A stretch of 64,000 bases of DNA from DASYXZ01 sp035946625 (GTDB lineage Bacteria > Acidobacteriota > Terriglobia > UBA7540). This document shows, piece by piece, positions 18,353 through 26,973 of this stretch. Every line of letters starts with the position of its first letter. Position 1 is the first letter of the stretch. The stretch lies in assembly GCA_035946625.1 (NCBI GenBank), contig DASYZE010000045.1, positions 1-64,000 on the forward strand. The letters are read 5' to 3'. The position numbers and the translations under genes were made by a program. Under the pieces are notes generated by a model. The model saw only the letters and a list, made by a program, of their open reading frames with translations. It was not told where the DNA came from and did no database searches.

Positions 18353-19598
18353 CCGTCCTCAGCCCGGCGCTTTCCAGAGTAGGGAGCGCACACTGCATTC
18401 CAAGGGCGTTAGCGAACTGGAGGCGCTCGCCACATGAATATAAGGCAACCTTCGCCTGCTGCATTCACGCGACCGGCACTCCTCCAGGTGTCAAACAAGG
18501 TTTACGCAATTATTGCAAGCCAACGGACCGCCTGCTCATACTTGCCGAAAGCACACTGATGCATTGGGGCGTTTCATGCAGAAAGCATGAGGCCTACGTA
18601 TCCATTGCCGCTCTGACGATCGCCCCCCCGCGTGCCACATCATGGCTCAGTTTGCGTCCATCACCTTTATTTTCTGCTTTACTTCAGAGTGAATGTATGC
18701 TTTAATTAACTTTGCCTCGGGTCACTTTAGGAGGAAAGTGCGGTCGCGCGAAGGGGCAAGAATAGTGTCGTGGTCTAATGTCAGCCCGCAGCCCCCCGAG
18801 CCTCCCATTCTGAGTAGCGCTAGGCGACGAAGAATCTCGCTCTGGATGTTGAACTATAATGAATGTTTCAGTGCCAGATCCGTCTCCCGCTGGCGCAAGA
18901 TCAGGATGACAACCTCCCATGGCGCAGCTAATAACTGTTACAGCTATGCGGCGAGATAGATTCCATTTGAACGCGGCGCCCATCTTGATGACACAGGCGC
19001 ACCCAGCACGCGTGAAGCAAAGCCTCATGAATAGTGGGTGGAATTGAAATTAGGGCAAAAAGGCGCCGATTGTTAGAGACGTTTTTTAAAATCAAAGCCA
19101 CCAAGTGATAGAAAACAAGCCACTTAATAAAGTGGCCTCAAAAACGAACTAGATTGAATTAAGTAGTTTAGAATCAGTTTATTAAGTGCTAAAAAGGGCT
19201 GATTTTGGCCCATTATTCGCGCCCGCCGAAACTATTATTGACCACGAAAAATCCTTATAACCTCATCATTCCAAGGCATTTACAAGTGGCGGCTTTTGGC
19301 TTTGGCTGTATCTTCCTGATAACACGGAAGGTGTCTGGAAAAACAGCCTCAAAATAAGGCTCAAGATTGACTTTGGTGGCTTTTGATCCCTCCAAAACCC
19401 AATTTGCACCGGCAGCCCATATTTCCCTCAAATCTTTCCCTGTTGGTTTTCCAGTTTCAGCTTACCATACCCGACCTCCAACCTTCGATTCTGAATTCCT
19501 GGATCTGGACTTTGGTTTGACGCGCCCGTCGCGATTCAAGTAATGTGTTGCCCACTCAAAGCGGATCAGCCGCCCAGTCAGGAGGGATTGAACTCATC
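18353..19598. other. 1.25-kb stretch without a supported gene; right half AT-rich
   Basis: No open frame here has a recognisable domain, ribosome site or family match. Near 18805-18845 the sequence CATTCTGAGTAGCGC..GAAGAATCTCG looks like a dispersed extragenic element seen in related genomes (weak recognition). From about 19040 to 19480 the base composition is clearly more AT-rich than the surroundings, with a perfect 7-bp hairpin GCCACTT-AATA-AAGTGGC at 19119-19136 and several TGGCTTTT words. It may be an old insertion or an extended control region of the arabinofuranosidase gene. Confidence 0.5.
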
Positions 19599-21251
19599 AT
19601 GAAAGTCCATCGCAGGCGATTTCTAAAGGAGGCTGGCACGGCGGGAGTTGCCTTGGCGGCAAACTCGATGTGGGGTCGGGTGGCGCGGGCCCAGGGCATG
19701 GTGAGCACGGCCACGCGTGTGGTGGTGGACCCCTCGCGCAAAATCTCGACCCTCGACCGCAACCTGTTTGGCTCGTTCCTGGAGCAATTGGGTCGGGCAA
19801 TTTACACCGGCATCTACGAGCCCGGTTCGCCGCACGCGGATTCGAACGGCTTCCGCACCGATGTGATGAAAGAGATACGAACCCTCGGCGTGCCCATCAT
19901 CCGCTGGCCGGGCGGAAATTTCGTTTCCGGATACCATTGGCTGGACGGTGTCGGCCCCAAGCAAGACCGCCCGCGCGTTCTGGATCGCGCCTGGAACACC
20001 GTCGATACCAATCAATTCGGAACCAACGAGTTTGTTACCTGGTGCAAGCAGGTGGGCACGGAACCGCTGTTCGGACTGAACTTTGGAACCGGCTCGGTGG
20101 AAATGGCGGTGGCGCTGGTGGAATATTGCAATGTGGACCAAGGCACGCGTTGGAGCGACCTGCGCCGTCAGCACGGCTACGAGGCGCCCCACAACGTCAA
20201 GCACTGGTGCCTGGGGAATGAAATGGATGGTCCCTGGCAAATTGGCCACATGCCCGCGGTCGATTACGGCCGCAAGGCCGCCGATGCCGCGCGCCAGATC
20301 CGTGTGATCGATCCCGGCGTCAAGTTGATCGCCTGCGGGTCGAGCGGTCCGTTCATGCCCACTTACATCGAATGGGACCGCCAGGTTCTGGAGCAGTGCT
20401 ACGACCTGGTGGACGGCATTTCCCTGCACCGCTATTTCGGCAATAGTGAAGAGACGGGCGGTGACACCTCCCATTACCTGGCGTTGAATCTGGCCATGGA
20501 CCGCCAGATTGAAGAGATCACCGATGTCTGCGACATGGTGCGCGGCCTGAAGCGCGCCGGCAAACGCCTGTTCCTCTCGTTCGATGAGTGGAACGTCTGG
20601 TATCGCGCGCGCGGTGGAGATTATGCCAATGGCCACCGGAAAGTCGCTCCGCATTTGCTGGAAGAAATTTACAACCTGGAGGATGCCTTGTTGGTGGGCG
20701 GGCTCATTAATTGTCTGTTGCGACGCTCGGACAGGGTCAGGATCGCCTGCCTGGCCCAACTGGTGAACGTTATCGCCCCGCTGATGACCAACGAAACTTC
20801 GGTGCTGAAGCAGACTATTTATTATCCCTATTTCTGGGCCTTGCAAAATGCGCGCGGCAACGTTTTAGAGTTGTCGCCGGAAGGGCCCTCGTATAATGTG
20901 CCAAGGCTTGGCCGGCCCATAGAAGCGGGTGGATCAGCCATGCCGGGCCTGGGCCGCGTGCCTTACCTGGATGTAGCCGCCACAATTGATCCTGAGGGCC
21001 ATACCGCGACGCTGTTCGTATTGAATCGGGATTTGGTGAAGCCGAGGGAATTGGAGGTGGACTGGCAGGGCGTGACGCCCACCCAGGTCATCCATTCGCA
21101 GGTTTTGACCGGCACCGACTTGAAGGCGGCCAACACTTTCGACGCTCCCATGAAAGTAGTCCCACAAGCCCTAGAGCCTCCGGCGGCAAGGCGCAGCATG
21201 ACCTTGCAACTTCCGCCCCGCTCCTACACGGTGGTGACGGTGGCGGTGTAA
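19599..21251 (+). CDS. Alpha-L-arabinofuranosidase, GH51, Tat-exported
   Basis: 550 residues from the ATG at 19599, chosen because GGAGGG lies 12 bases upstream and the Tat motif HRRRFLK starts at residue 4; an upstream in-frame ATG has no ribosome site. The signal region runs to about residue 33 (VARAQG). The catalytic (beta/alpha)8 barrel has the acid/base Glu208 in WCLGNEMDGPW and the nucleophile Glu330 in SFDEWNVWYR, both standard for family 51, followed by a C-terminal beta domain. It releases arabinofuranosyl residues from arabinan or arabinoxylan outside the cytoplasm. Tat export of a GH51 enzyme is uncommon, since many are cytoplasmic. It is monocistronic. Confidence 0.93.
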   Translation: MKVHRRRFLKEAGTAGVALAANSMWGRVARAQGMVSTATRVVVDPSRKISTLDRNLFGSFLEQLGRAIYTGIYEPGSPHADSNGFRTDVMKEIRTLGVPIIRWPGGNFVSGYHWLDGVGPKQDRPRVLDRAWNTVDTNQFGTNEFVTWCKQVGTEPLFGLNFGTGSVEMAVALVEYCNVDQGTRWSDLRRQHGYEAPHNVKHWCLGNEMDGPWQIGHMPAVDYGRKAADAARQIRVIDPGVKLIACGSSGPFMPTYIEWDRQVLEQCYDLVDGISLHRYFGNSEETGGDTSHYLALNLAMDRQIEEITDVCDMVRGLKRAGKRLFLSFDEWNVWYRARGGDYANGHRKVAPHLLEEIYNLEDALLVGGLINCLLRRSDRVRIACLAQLVNVIAPLMTNETSVLKQTIYYPYFWALQNARGNVLELSPEGPSYNVPRLGRPIEAGGSAMPGLGRVPYLDVAATIDPEGHTATLFVLNRDLVKPRELEVDWQGVTPTQVIHSQVLTGTDLKAANTFDAPMKVVPQALEPPAARRSMTLQLPPRSYTVVTVAV

Positions 21252-21369
21252 TCCAAGTCTAGTTGTCTTACCGGGCAGCAGACAGAAATTGCGTCTTGCA
21301 CTGCTCTTGATGGTGTACAATCAGAGCGCGGAAATTGCAAGCCTAACCACAAAGGATTCAAAACCAAAT

Positions 21370-21705
21370 ATGACCATCGAGTCGACCAAAACTGGCAAAG
21401 TTGTGGTGGTGAAATTGATCGGGCGCATGGACGCCGACACCAACAAGGAATTCGAGGCGGCCGTGCAGCAATTGGTTCAGGAAGGGTCGATCTATCTGGT
21501 GGTGGACGTCAATGAGCTGCTCTATATCAACAGCGCGGGATTAGGTTCATTCCTGCGCAATGCCAAGCGGGCCCAGGAAAAGGGGGGCGCATTGCTCCTC
21601 TGCAACCTCAAGGGATTGGTGAAAGAGGTTTTTGAAATGACCCGGCTCATCTCCGTGTTTCCGGTTTTCGAATCCGCCGATGCTGCCTGCCAGAGTATCT
21701 CCTGA
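21370..21705 (+). CDS. STAS-domain anti-sigma factor antagonist (RsbV/SpoIIAA-like), copy 1
   Basis: 111 residues from the ATG at 21370 (MTIESTKTGK); an upstream frame extension lacks a ribosome site. The STAS fold contains YINSAGLGSFLRNAK, where the serine of NSAG is the phosphorylation site of this family. Its stop overlaps the start of the kinase gene (TGATG at 21703-21707), so the two are translationally coupled. It has exactly the length of the second STAS gene at 22372 and close sequence identity, so the pair arose by duplication. Confidence 0.93.
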   Translation: MTIESTKTGKVVVVKLIGRMDADTNKEFEAAVQQLVQEGSIYLVVDVNELLYINSAGLGSFLRNAKRAQEKGGALLLCNLKGLVKEVFEMTRLISVFPVFESADAACQSIS

Positions 21706-22130
21706 TGCCCAACGACTTCATTCGACTCAAGCTGCCGGCGCAAATGGAATCCCTCCGCCCATTCACGGCTTTTGTCCACCGGGCCGCCGAGGAGGCCGCC
21801 TTCCCGGAAATGGATCTTGGCCGGCTTGATCTGGTGATGGAAGAAGTGGTGGTGAATGTGATCAATTACGCTTATGCGGACGGACAGCCGGGAAGCATTG
21901 AAGTAGGCTACCTTGTTGAAGGGCCCGGGAAATTGAGCGTCCAGGTTTGCGATGGCGGCCGGGCCTTTGACCCGCTGGCCAAAGATCCGCCCGACCTTCG
22001 CCTGGGTCTTGCCGATCGTCCCATCGGGGGGCTGGGAATTTTCCTGGTGAAACAGATTGCGCACAACATCACCTACACGCGCGAGGGAGAACGCAACATC
22101 CTCACTTTTCATATTGAGGCGGGGACTTGA
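21705..22130 (+). CDS. Anti-sigma factor serine kinase (RsbW/SpoIIAB-like HATPase)
   Basis: 141 residues. GHKL ATPase: the N box is DLVMEEVVVNVINYAYAD (E and N for Mg-ATP), G1 is VCDGGRAFDPLA and the G2-like loop is RPIGGLGIFLVKQIA. The family phosphorylates a STAS partner and binds a sigma factor. ATG overlaps the stop of the STAS gene by one base. No sigma factor is adjacent, so the output may be a distant sigma factor or another target. Confidence 0.93.
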   Translation: MPNDFIRLKLPAQMESLRPFTAFVHRAAEEAAFPEMDLGRLDLVMEEVVVNVINYAYADGQPGSIEVGYLVEGPGKLSVQVCDGGRAFDPLAKDPPDLRLGLADRPIGGLGIFLVKQIAHNITYTREGERNILTFHIEAGT

Positions 22131-22206
22131 TTGCCTCCGGCCGGTAGGCGCAACGCGCAAGATCAACGAAGGAATTTTGAGGTAAAGCCTCCCCGCTGGC
22201 CCCGGT

Positions 22207-22231
22207 CGAAAGAGTGCTCAAGCCTCTTTCG
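22207..22231. terminator. Hairpin after the kinase gene, without U-tract
   Basis: CGAAAGAG at 22207-22214 pairs perfectly with CTCTTTCG at 22224-22231. It lies 76 bases after the kinase stop and before the second STAS gene. It lacks a T-run, so intrinsic termination is uncertain. Confidence 0.35.
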
Positions 22232-22371
22232 TTCAATCGGGATCGGCGTATGAACGTCCCCTCGGCGGGCGCATTCCGGGCAACGTTTTAATTTTGCCCT
22301 GATGGATCTGCACGGGTGTACAATGTGCGCACGAAGGGTGGGCGCAGAGCTCCCTGGAGTCCTAATCAAAC

Positions 22372-22707
22372 ATGACCATCGAAGCGACCAAGATTGGTAA
22401 GGCAGTGGTATTGAAATTAATCGGGCGCATGGATGCGGATACGAGCAAGCAATTCGAGGCCGCCTGGGACAAGTCGCTCCAGGATGGGTCGAAATTTCTA
22501 ATCGTGGATGTTTCGGACTTGACTTACATCAACAGCGCCGGAGTGGGATCGTTCGTCCGCAATGGCAAACTTGCGCTTGAAAAACAAGGGGCGCTTCTCG
22601 TCTGCGGCCTCAAAGGTTTCGTTATGGAAATTTTTCAGTTAACGCAATTGACGAAAGTATTCCCGGTCTTCGATTCCACCGAGGCGGCCATCAAAAGCAT
22701 CTCCTGA
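22372..22707 (+). CDS. STAS-domain anti-sigma factor antagonist, copy 2
   Basis: 111 residues beginning MTIEATKIGKAVVLKLIGRM, near-identical in design to copy 1 (YINSAGVGSFVRNGK carries the phospho-acceptor serine). It is 241 bases from the kinase gene with its own upstream GTGTACAAT, a sequence also found before copy 1, so both copies may share promoter recognition. Ribosome site GGAG lies about 13 bases upstream. Probably a second substrate of the same kinase. Confidence 0.92.
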   Translation: MTIEATKIGKAVVLKLIGRMDADTSKQFEAAWDKSLQDGSKFLIVDVSDLTYINSAGVGSFVRNGKLALEKQGALLVCGLKGFVMEIFQLTQLTKVFPVFDSTEAAIKSIS

Positions 22708-22966
22708 AGTCGACCTCAATATACCCACCCATCAAACCGTTGCAGGGCAAGATTCCTCCATACCTGCCCGTCCAGGCCACGTCATGCCGGTCTCAAATGC
22801 CCAGCCCGGAATCCAATTTGAAACCCTGAGATAAACCCGACCCATGTGACCTCCCCCCTCGAATCTTTGGTGAGGAATTGATTCCGCCACTTTTTGGTAT
22901 GGTCGTGGCATAATGCGCCACCAGCTCATTGATGAACCCACACCAAGGCTCCAAAGGAGGGCCGGA

Positions 22967-25504
22967 ATGAAATTGCGAATCGTGTTGGCGATCTCGATTA
23001 TTTTTTGTTGGGCTTCCTGGACGTTTGGAAGTGGCCTTGAGGGCTCTGGCTATACTTCCCAGGCAGAAAACAAGTCAGGCCAAGCGGGAGGGACCGCGAA
23101 GGGAATAACCACCATCGCTGAAAAGACCAAAGGACTCGAATCGCTCCCCGGATATTTCCCTCTTTACTGGGACGCTCGCAGCGGAAAGCTCTGGCTGGAG
23201 ATCGACGAATGGGATAAGGAATTCCTCTACGTCGAATCGCTTCCGGCGGGGATCGGCTCCAATGACATTGGCCTTGACCGCGGCCAACTGGGCGCGTCGC
23301 GAGTGGTTCGGTTTGAGCGCAGCGGACCCAAGGTGCTTTTGATGGAACCGAATTATGAATTCCGCGCCACCACCGAGAACGCGGAAGAGCGCGAATCCGT
23401 GCGGGAAGCTTTTGCGGAATCGACGCTCTGGGGCTTCAAGGTTGAAGCCGAAGAGGGCGACCGTGTTCTGGTGGACGCCACTGATTTTTTCCTGCGCGAT
23501 GCGCACCACGTGGCCCAAACTCTTAAGCGCGCCAAGCAGGGTGACTACAAGCTGGACGCCTCGCGCTCCGCCTTCTACCTCCCGCGCACCAGGAATTTCC
23601 CCCAAAACACGGAGGTGGAAGCCACCTTGACTTTCGTCGGCGAGAACCCCGGGCGTTGGGTGCGACAAGTCGTCCCCAGCCCGGAGGCCATCACCGTGCG
23701 GGAGCACCACTCGTTTGTCGAGCTGCCCGGACCCGGCTACCAGCCCCGTGTGTTCGACACGCGCGCGGGATTTTTTGGCATGAGGTATATGGATTTTGCC
23801 AGCCGGGTTGATGAGCGCATCGTCAAGCGATTCATCACGCGTCACCGGCTCCAGAAAAAAGATCCATCAGCCGCCATCAGTGACCCTGTGCAGCCCATTA
23901 TCTATTATCTCGATCCCGGCGTCCCGGAGCCCATTCGGTCCGCACTTCTCGAAGGCGCAGGCTGGTGGAACCAAGCTTTCGAAGCGGCGGGATATCGAAA
24001 CGCGTTCCAAGTGAGAATGTTGCCCGAGGGCGCGGACCCCATGGATGTCCGCTACAACCTCATCCAGTGGGTCCATCGCTCCACGCGCGGATGGTCGTAT
24101 GGAGGCGGTGTGATTGATCCCCGCACGGGCGAGATCATCAAGGGAATGGTCACGCTCGATTCTTCCCGTCTGCGCCAGGATTATCTGATTGCGGAGGGTC
24201 TGCGGGCGCCCTATGAAAAAGGAAAGCCCGCTTCGCCCGCGCTCCTGGATCTGGCGCTGGCGAGGGTTCGGCAACTTGCCGCCCACGAAGTTGGCCACAC
24301 CCTTGGATTGGCGCACAACTTTGCGGCCAGCGCGCAAGGCAACGCTTCGGTTATGGATTACCCGCAACCGATGATTAAACTGGCTGCCGATGGAAATTTG
24401 GATGTATCCCATGCCTATGCCACGGGCATCGGCGCATGGGACAAAGTGGCGATCGCCTATGGATATCAGGACTTCCCGGCAGGAACAGACGAAAGGAAAG
24501 CGCTCGATAACATTCTGACCTCAGCCGCGGGCCGGGGACTCTTCTTTATTTCAGACGCGGACGCGCGCCCGCCTGGCAGCGCCCATCCCACCGCCCATCT
24601 CTGGGACAATGGCCCCAACGCGGTGGATGAACTCGCGCGAATGATGAAAGTTCGCGCCGCAGCCCTCAGCCGTTTTGGCGAAGACAATATCCGCGAAGAT
24701 GAGCCACTGAACACGCTTGAAGAAGTGCTGGTGCCCATCTACATGCTTCACCGCTACCAGGTGGAGGCTGCGGCCAAGGTTCTGGGCGGCCTCGACTACC
24801 GCTATGCGGTCCGCGGAGACGGGCAGATTATCACCAAGATGATTCCGCCCCAGGAAGAGCGGCGCGCGCTGGACGCCCTGCTCTCCACCATCAAACCCGA
24901 TGCGCTGGTATTGCCGCAACGCGTGCTGGATTTAATCCCCCCTCCACCCGAAGGCTACCCGCGCACGCGCGAAACGTTTGCGGGCCGCACCGGATTGACG
25001 TTTGACGCTCTCGGTCCGGCTGAGGCCGTGGCCAGCCTCACGGTCGGCCTCATTCTCAACCCGGAACGGGATACCCGTCTGATGGAACACCACGCACTTG
25101 ATAGCCAGTCCCCGGACCTCGTGGAAGTGATCGATCGCCTTATCGAATCAACCTGGAAGTCAGGCCCTGCATCCGGATACAAGGCAGCCACCCAACAAGT
25201 AGTGGATAATACCGTCCTTTTCGACCTGATGTCTCTGGCAGCAAATGAAAACGCCGCGGCGCAGGTACGTGCCGTAGCCTCACTGAAACTCACCGAGCTG
25301 AAGGACTGGATGAGTGGACAAGCAAAAAACAAGATAAAAGAATCGCGCCGGGCTCAACTCACATTCGCCATAGTTCAAATTGAGCGCTTCCAGAAAGACT
25401 CGAAGCAATTGAATTTGACCAAACCACCTGAACCGCCACCGGGTCAGCCCATTGGAGATGATGTGGATTTTGAATTCCTTAATTGGAATCCAGGAGCGGA
25501 GTAA
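22967..25504 (+). CDS. Secreted zinc metalloprotease (DUF5117/DUF4953-type, metzincin motif)
   Basis: 845 residues. Start at 22967 because AAGGAGG lies 6 bases before this ATG and a signal peptide follows at once (MKLRIVLAISIIFCWASWTF). The N-terminal part has the DUF5117-like stretch PGYFPLYWDARSGKLWLEID to about residue 250. The peptidase part has HEVGHTLGLAH with ligands H440, H444 and H450 and a met-turn SVMDYP. The C-terminal region is helical, ending PPGQPIGDDVDFEF. The family is widespread in Acidobacteriota and Bacteroidota; its substrates are unknown. Stand-alone gene, followed by a 270-base promoter region of the nonapeptide-repeat gene. Confidence 0.9.
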   Translation: MKLRIVLAISIIFCWASWTFGSGLEGSGYTSQAENKSGQAGGTAKGITTIAEKTKGLESLPGYFPLYWDARSGKLWLEIDEWDKEFLYVESLPAGIGSNDIGLDRGQLGASRVVRFERSGPKVLLMEPNYEFRATTENAEERESVREAFAESTLWGFKVEAEEGDRVLVDATDFFLRDAHHVAQTLKRAKQGDYKLDASRSAFYLPRTRNFPQNTEVEATLTFVGENPGRWVRQVVPSPEAITVREHHSFVELPGPGYQPRVFDTRAGFFGMRYMDFASRVDERIVKRFITRHRLQKKDPSAAISDPVQPIIYYLDPGVPEPIRSALLEGAGWWNQAFEAAGYRNAFQVRMLPEGADPMDVRYNLIQWVHRSTRGWSYGGGVIDPRTGEIIKGMVTLDSSRLRQDYLIAEGLRAPYEKGKPASPALLDLALARVRQLAAHEVGHTLGLAHNFAASAQGNASVMDYPQPMIKLAADGNLDVSHAYATGIGAWDKVAIAYGYQDFPAGTDERKALDNILTSAAGRGLFFISDADARPPGSAHPTAHLWDNGPNAVDELARMMKVRAAALSRFGEDNIREDEPLNTLEEVLVPIYMLHRYQVEAAAKVLGGLDYRYAVRGDGQIITKMIPPQEERRALDALLSTIKPDALVLPQRVLDLIPPPPEGYPRTRETFAGRTGLTFDALGPAEAVASLTVGLILNPERDTRLMEHHALDSQSPDLVEVIDRLIESTWKSGPASGYKAATQQVVDNTVLFDLMSLAANENAAAQVRAVASLKLTELKDWMSGQAKNKIKESRRAQLTFAIVQIERFQKDSKQLNLTKPPEPPPGQPIGDDVDFEFLNWNPGAE

Positions 25505-25587
25505 AATTCACCCCCGCCCCCCAAGAGAGGCAAAACGGAAAATATGCGCAAGCGGTCTGGAATCTCCACTATAAGTGGCTTTGACTT

Positions 25588-25601
25588 ACCGACCGGTCGG
25601 T
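25588..25601. promoter_or_regulatory. 14-bp perfect palindrome ACCGACCGGTCGGT (TetR-type operator look)
   Basis: Perfect dyad in the gap before the nonapeptide-repeat gene, 39 bases upstream of its -35 box. ACCGACCGGTCGGT resembles operators of AcrR/TetR-family repressors. No TetR gene is in the window, so the regulator would be elsewhere. Confidence 0.5.
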
Positions 25602-25639
25602 GCAAACAGTTGAAATAGAAAGATTTCTTCATTTTTATC

Positions 25640-25668
25640 TTGACAGAGCATACCTAATATGCTATGAA
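25640..25668 (+). promoter_or_regulatory. Sigma-70-like promoter TTGACA-N17-TATGAA with dyad in the spacer
   Basis: TTGACA at 25640-25645 is a perfect -35 box, spaced 17 bases from TATGAA at 25663-25668. The spacer contains the inverted repeat AGCATA-CCTAA-TATGCT (25647-25663) covering the -10 start, which would allow repressor occlusion. Predicted start near 25675, giving a 100-base leader before the gene at 25775. Confidence 0.7.
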
Positions 25669-25774
25669 AGACCCACAATAGGGTTGGGCAAATAGTCTCG
25701 ACAACAACCTGAAGCGCGAGGAGTGCCCCATGGAGGCCACGACCGATGCGCCGTCCGTTAAATAAGGAGGAAGT

Positions 25775-26950
25775 ATGTCCGTTCAAGGAAGGAATGTCAG
25801 GTACGCAGTCCTGATTGGTGCGGTCATTCTCGCCGGCGCCGGAATTTGGTATATCTCGAAGTCTTCGGCTCCTCCAAGTACTGAAAAAATCCAGGGTGCA
25901 ATCGGGCAAAGAAATGTTGAGCGCAACACGAAAGTGGCAGAAGCCGATGTCGCTGTGACTCCCGGGTCTGCTCCGGTCGCGGTCCAAGAATTCTTGAAAA
26001 GCAAGGAATTTAGGAAGATCGCCGAAAACCAGTCTTTCCACAGCCTGATGAGCAATCAGTCTTTCCACAGCCTGATGAGCAATCACTCCTTTCAGAGCTT
26101 GATGAGCAGTCAGTCCTTTCAAAGCTTGCTCAGCAATCACTCCTTCCAGGGATTGATGAGCAACCAGTCTTTCCACAGCCTGATGAGCAGCCACTCTTTG
26201 CAAAGCTTGCAGAGTAATCAGTCCTTCCACAGCTTGGAGAGCAATCAGTCGTTCCAGAACCTGATGAGCAATCAGTCGTTCCAAAGCCTGATGAGCAATC
26301 AGTCGTTCCAGAGCCTGATGAGCAAACAGTCCTTCCAGAGCTTGATGAGCAAACAGTCCTTCCAGAGCTTGATGAGCAATCAGTCGTTCCAAAGCTTGAT
26401 GAGTAACCAGTCCTTCCAGAGTTTGCTCAGCCAGAACTCCTTCCAAGGATTGATGAGCAATCAGTCGTTCCAAAGCTTGATGAGCAGTCAGTCCTTCCAT
26501 AGTTTGCAAAGCAACCAGTCCTTCCAGAGCTTGATGAGCAATCAATCCTTCCAAAGCCTGATGACTAATCAGTCCTTCCAGAGCTTGATGAGCAATCAGT
26601 CATTCCAGAGCCTGATGAGCAGTCAGTCGTTCCAAAGCCTGATGAGCAGTCAGTCGTTCCAAAGCCTGATGAGCAGTCAGTCGTTCCAAAGCCTGATGAG
26701 CAATCAGTCATTCCAGAGCCTGATGAGCAATCAGTCATTCCAGAGCCTGATGAGCAATCAGTCGTTCCAAAGCCTGATGAGCAATCAGTCGTTCCAAAGC
26801 CTGATGAGCAATCAGTCGTTCCAAAGCTTGATGAGCAACCAGTCCTTCCAGAGCTTGATGAGCAATCAGTCATTCCAAAGCCTGATGAGCTCGCAGAGCG
26901 GCATGAGTTCCTTAAGTGCCGCCATGCAGGCAGGCTCGAACGCGGACTAG
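25775..26950 (+). CDS. Membrane-anchored protein with 32 nonapeptide repeats NQSFQSLMS
   Basis: 391 residues; I do not recognise the family. One hydrophobic helix at residues 10-27 (YAVLIGAVILAGAGIWYI), a variable linker to residue 84 (ending EFLKSKEFRKIAE), then exactly 32 nine-residue units at 85-372 and a 19-residue Ser-rich tail. Consensus NQSFQSLMS: Asn/Gln/Ser make up six of nine positions, Phe and Leu are nearly invariant, and Cys and Gly-Asp calcium motifs are absent. The helix topology suggests the array lies outside the cytoplasmic membrane. Strong ribosome site AAGGAGG and promoter at 25640. The next gene starts 24 bases after the stop. A fibre, beta-roll or amyloid-like role is inference only. 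Confidence 0.9.
   Translation: MSVQGRNVRYAVLIGAVILAGAGIWYISKSSAPPSTEKIQGAIGQRNVERNTKVAEADVAVTPGSAPVAVQEFLKSKEFRKIAENQSFHSLMSNQSFHSLMSNHSFQSLMSSQSFQSLLSNHSFQGLMSNQSFHSLMSSHSLQSLQSNQSFHSLESNQSFQNLMSNQSFQSLMSNQSFQSLMSKQSFQSLMSKQSFQSLMSNQSFQSLMSNQSFQSLLSQNSFQGLMSNQSFQSLMSSQSFHSLQSNQSFQSLMSNQSFQSLMTNQSFQSLMSNQSFQSLMSSQSFQSLMSSQSFQSLMSSQSFQSLMSNQSFQSLMSNQSFQSLMSNQSFQSLMSNQSFQSLMSNQSFQSLMSNQSFQSLMSNQSFQSLMSSQSGMSSLSAAMQAGSNAD
26027..26890 (+). repeat. Tandem array of 32 units of 27 bp
   Basis: The DNA array encodes the nonapeptides without a single phase break. Units at the 5' end differ in several codons (His, Gln, Glu, Lys and Gly variants). The 3' third is almost uniform (CAATCAGTCGTTCCAAAGCC type), with alternating TTCCAAAGC and TTCCAGAGC words. 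Variation decreasing along the array indicates recent growth from the 3' side. Confidence 0.95.
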
Positions 26951-26973
26951 TCCTGGGAGGCCGCTTCAATTAA

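Noticed and set aside
25586..26554. Long minus-strand frame of repeats like LIAHQALEG opposite the nonapeptide gene
   Set aside because: A 27-bp repeat keeps all frames open; no ribosome site or own features, so it is the mirror of the sense array.
26027..26890. CRISPR array
   Set aside because: Units are contiguous 27-mers in coding phase with no spacers and no cas genes nearby.
26565..26969. Minus-strand Cys-rich frame (DCSSGFGTT repeats)
   Set aside because: Another antisense frame of the same 27-bp array.
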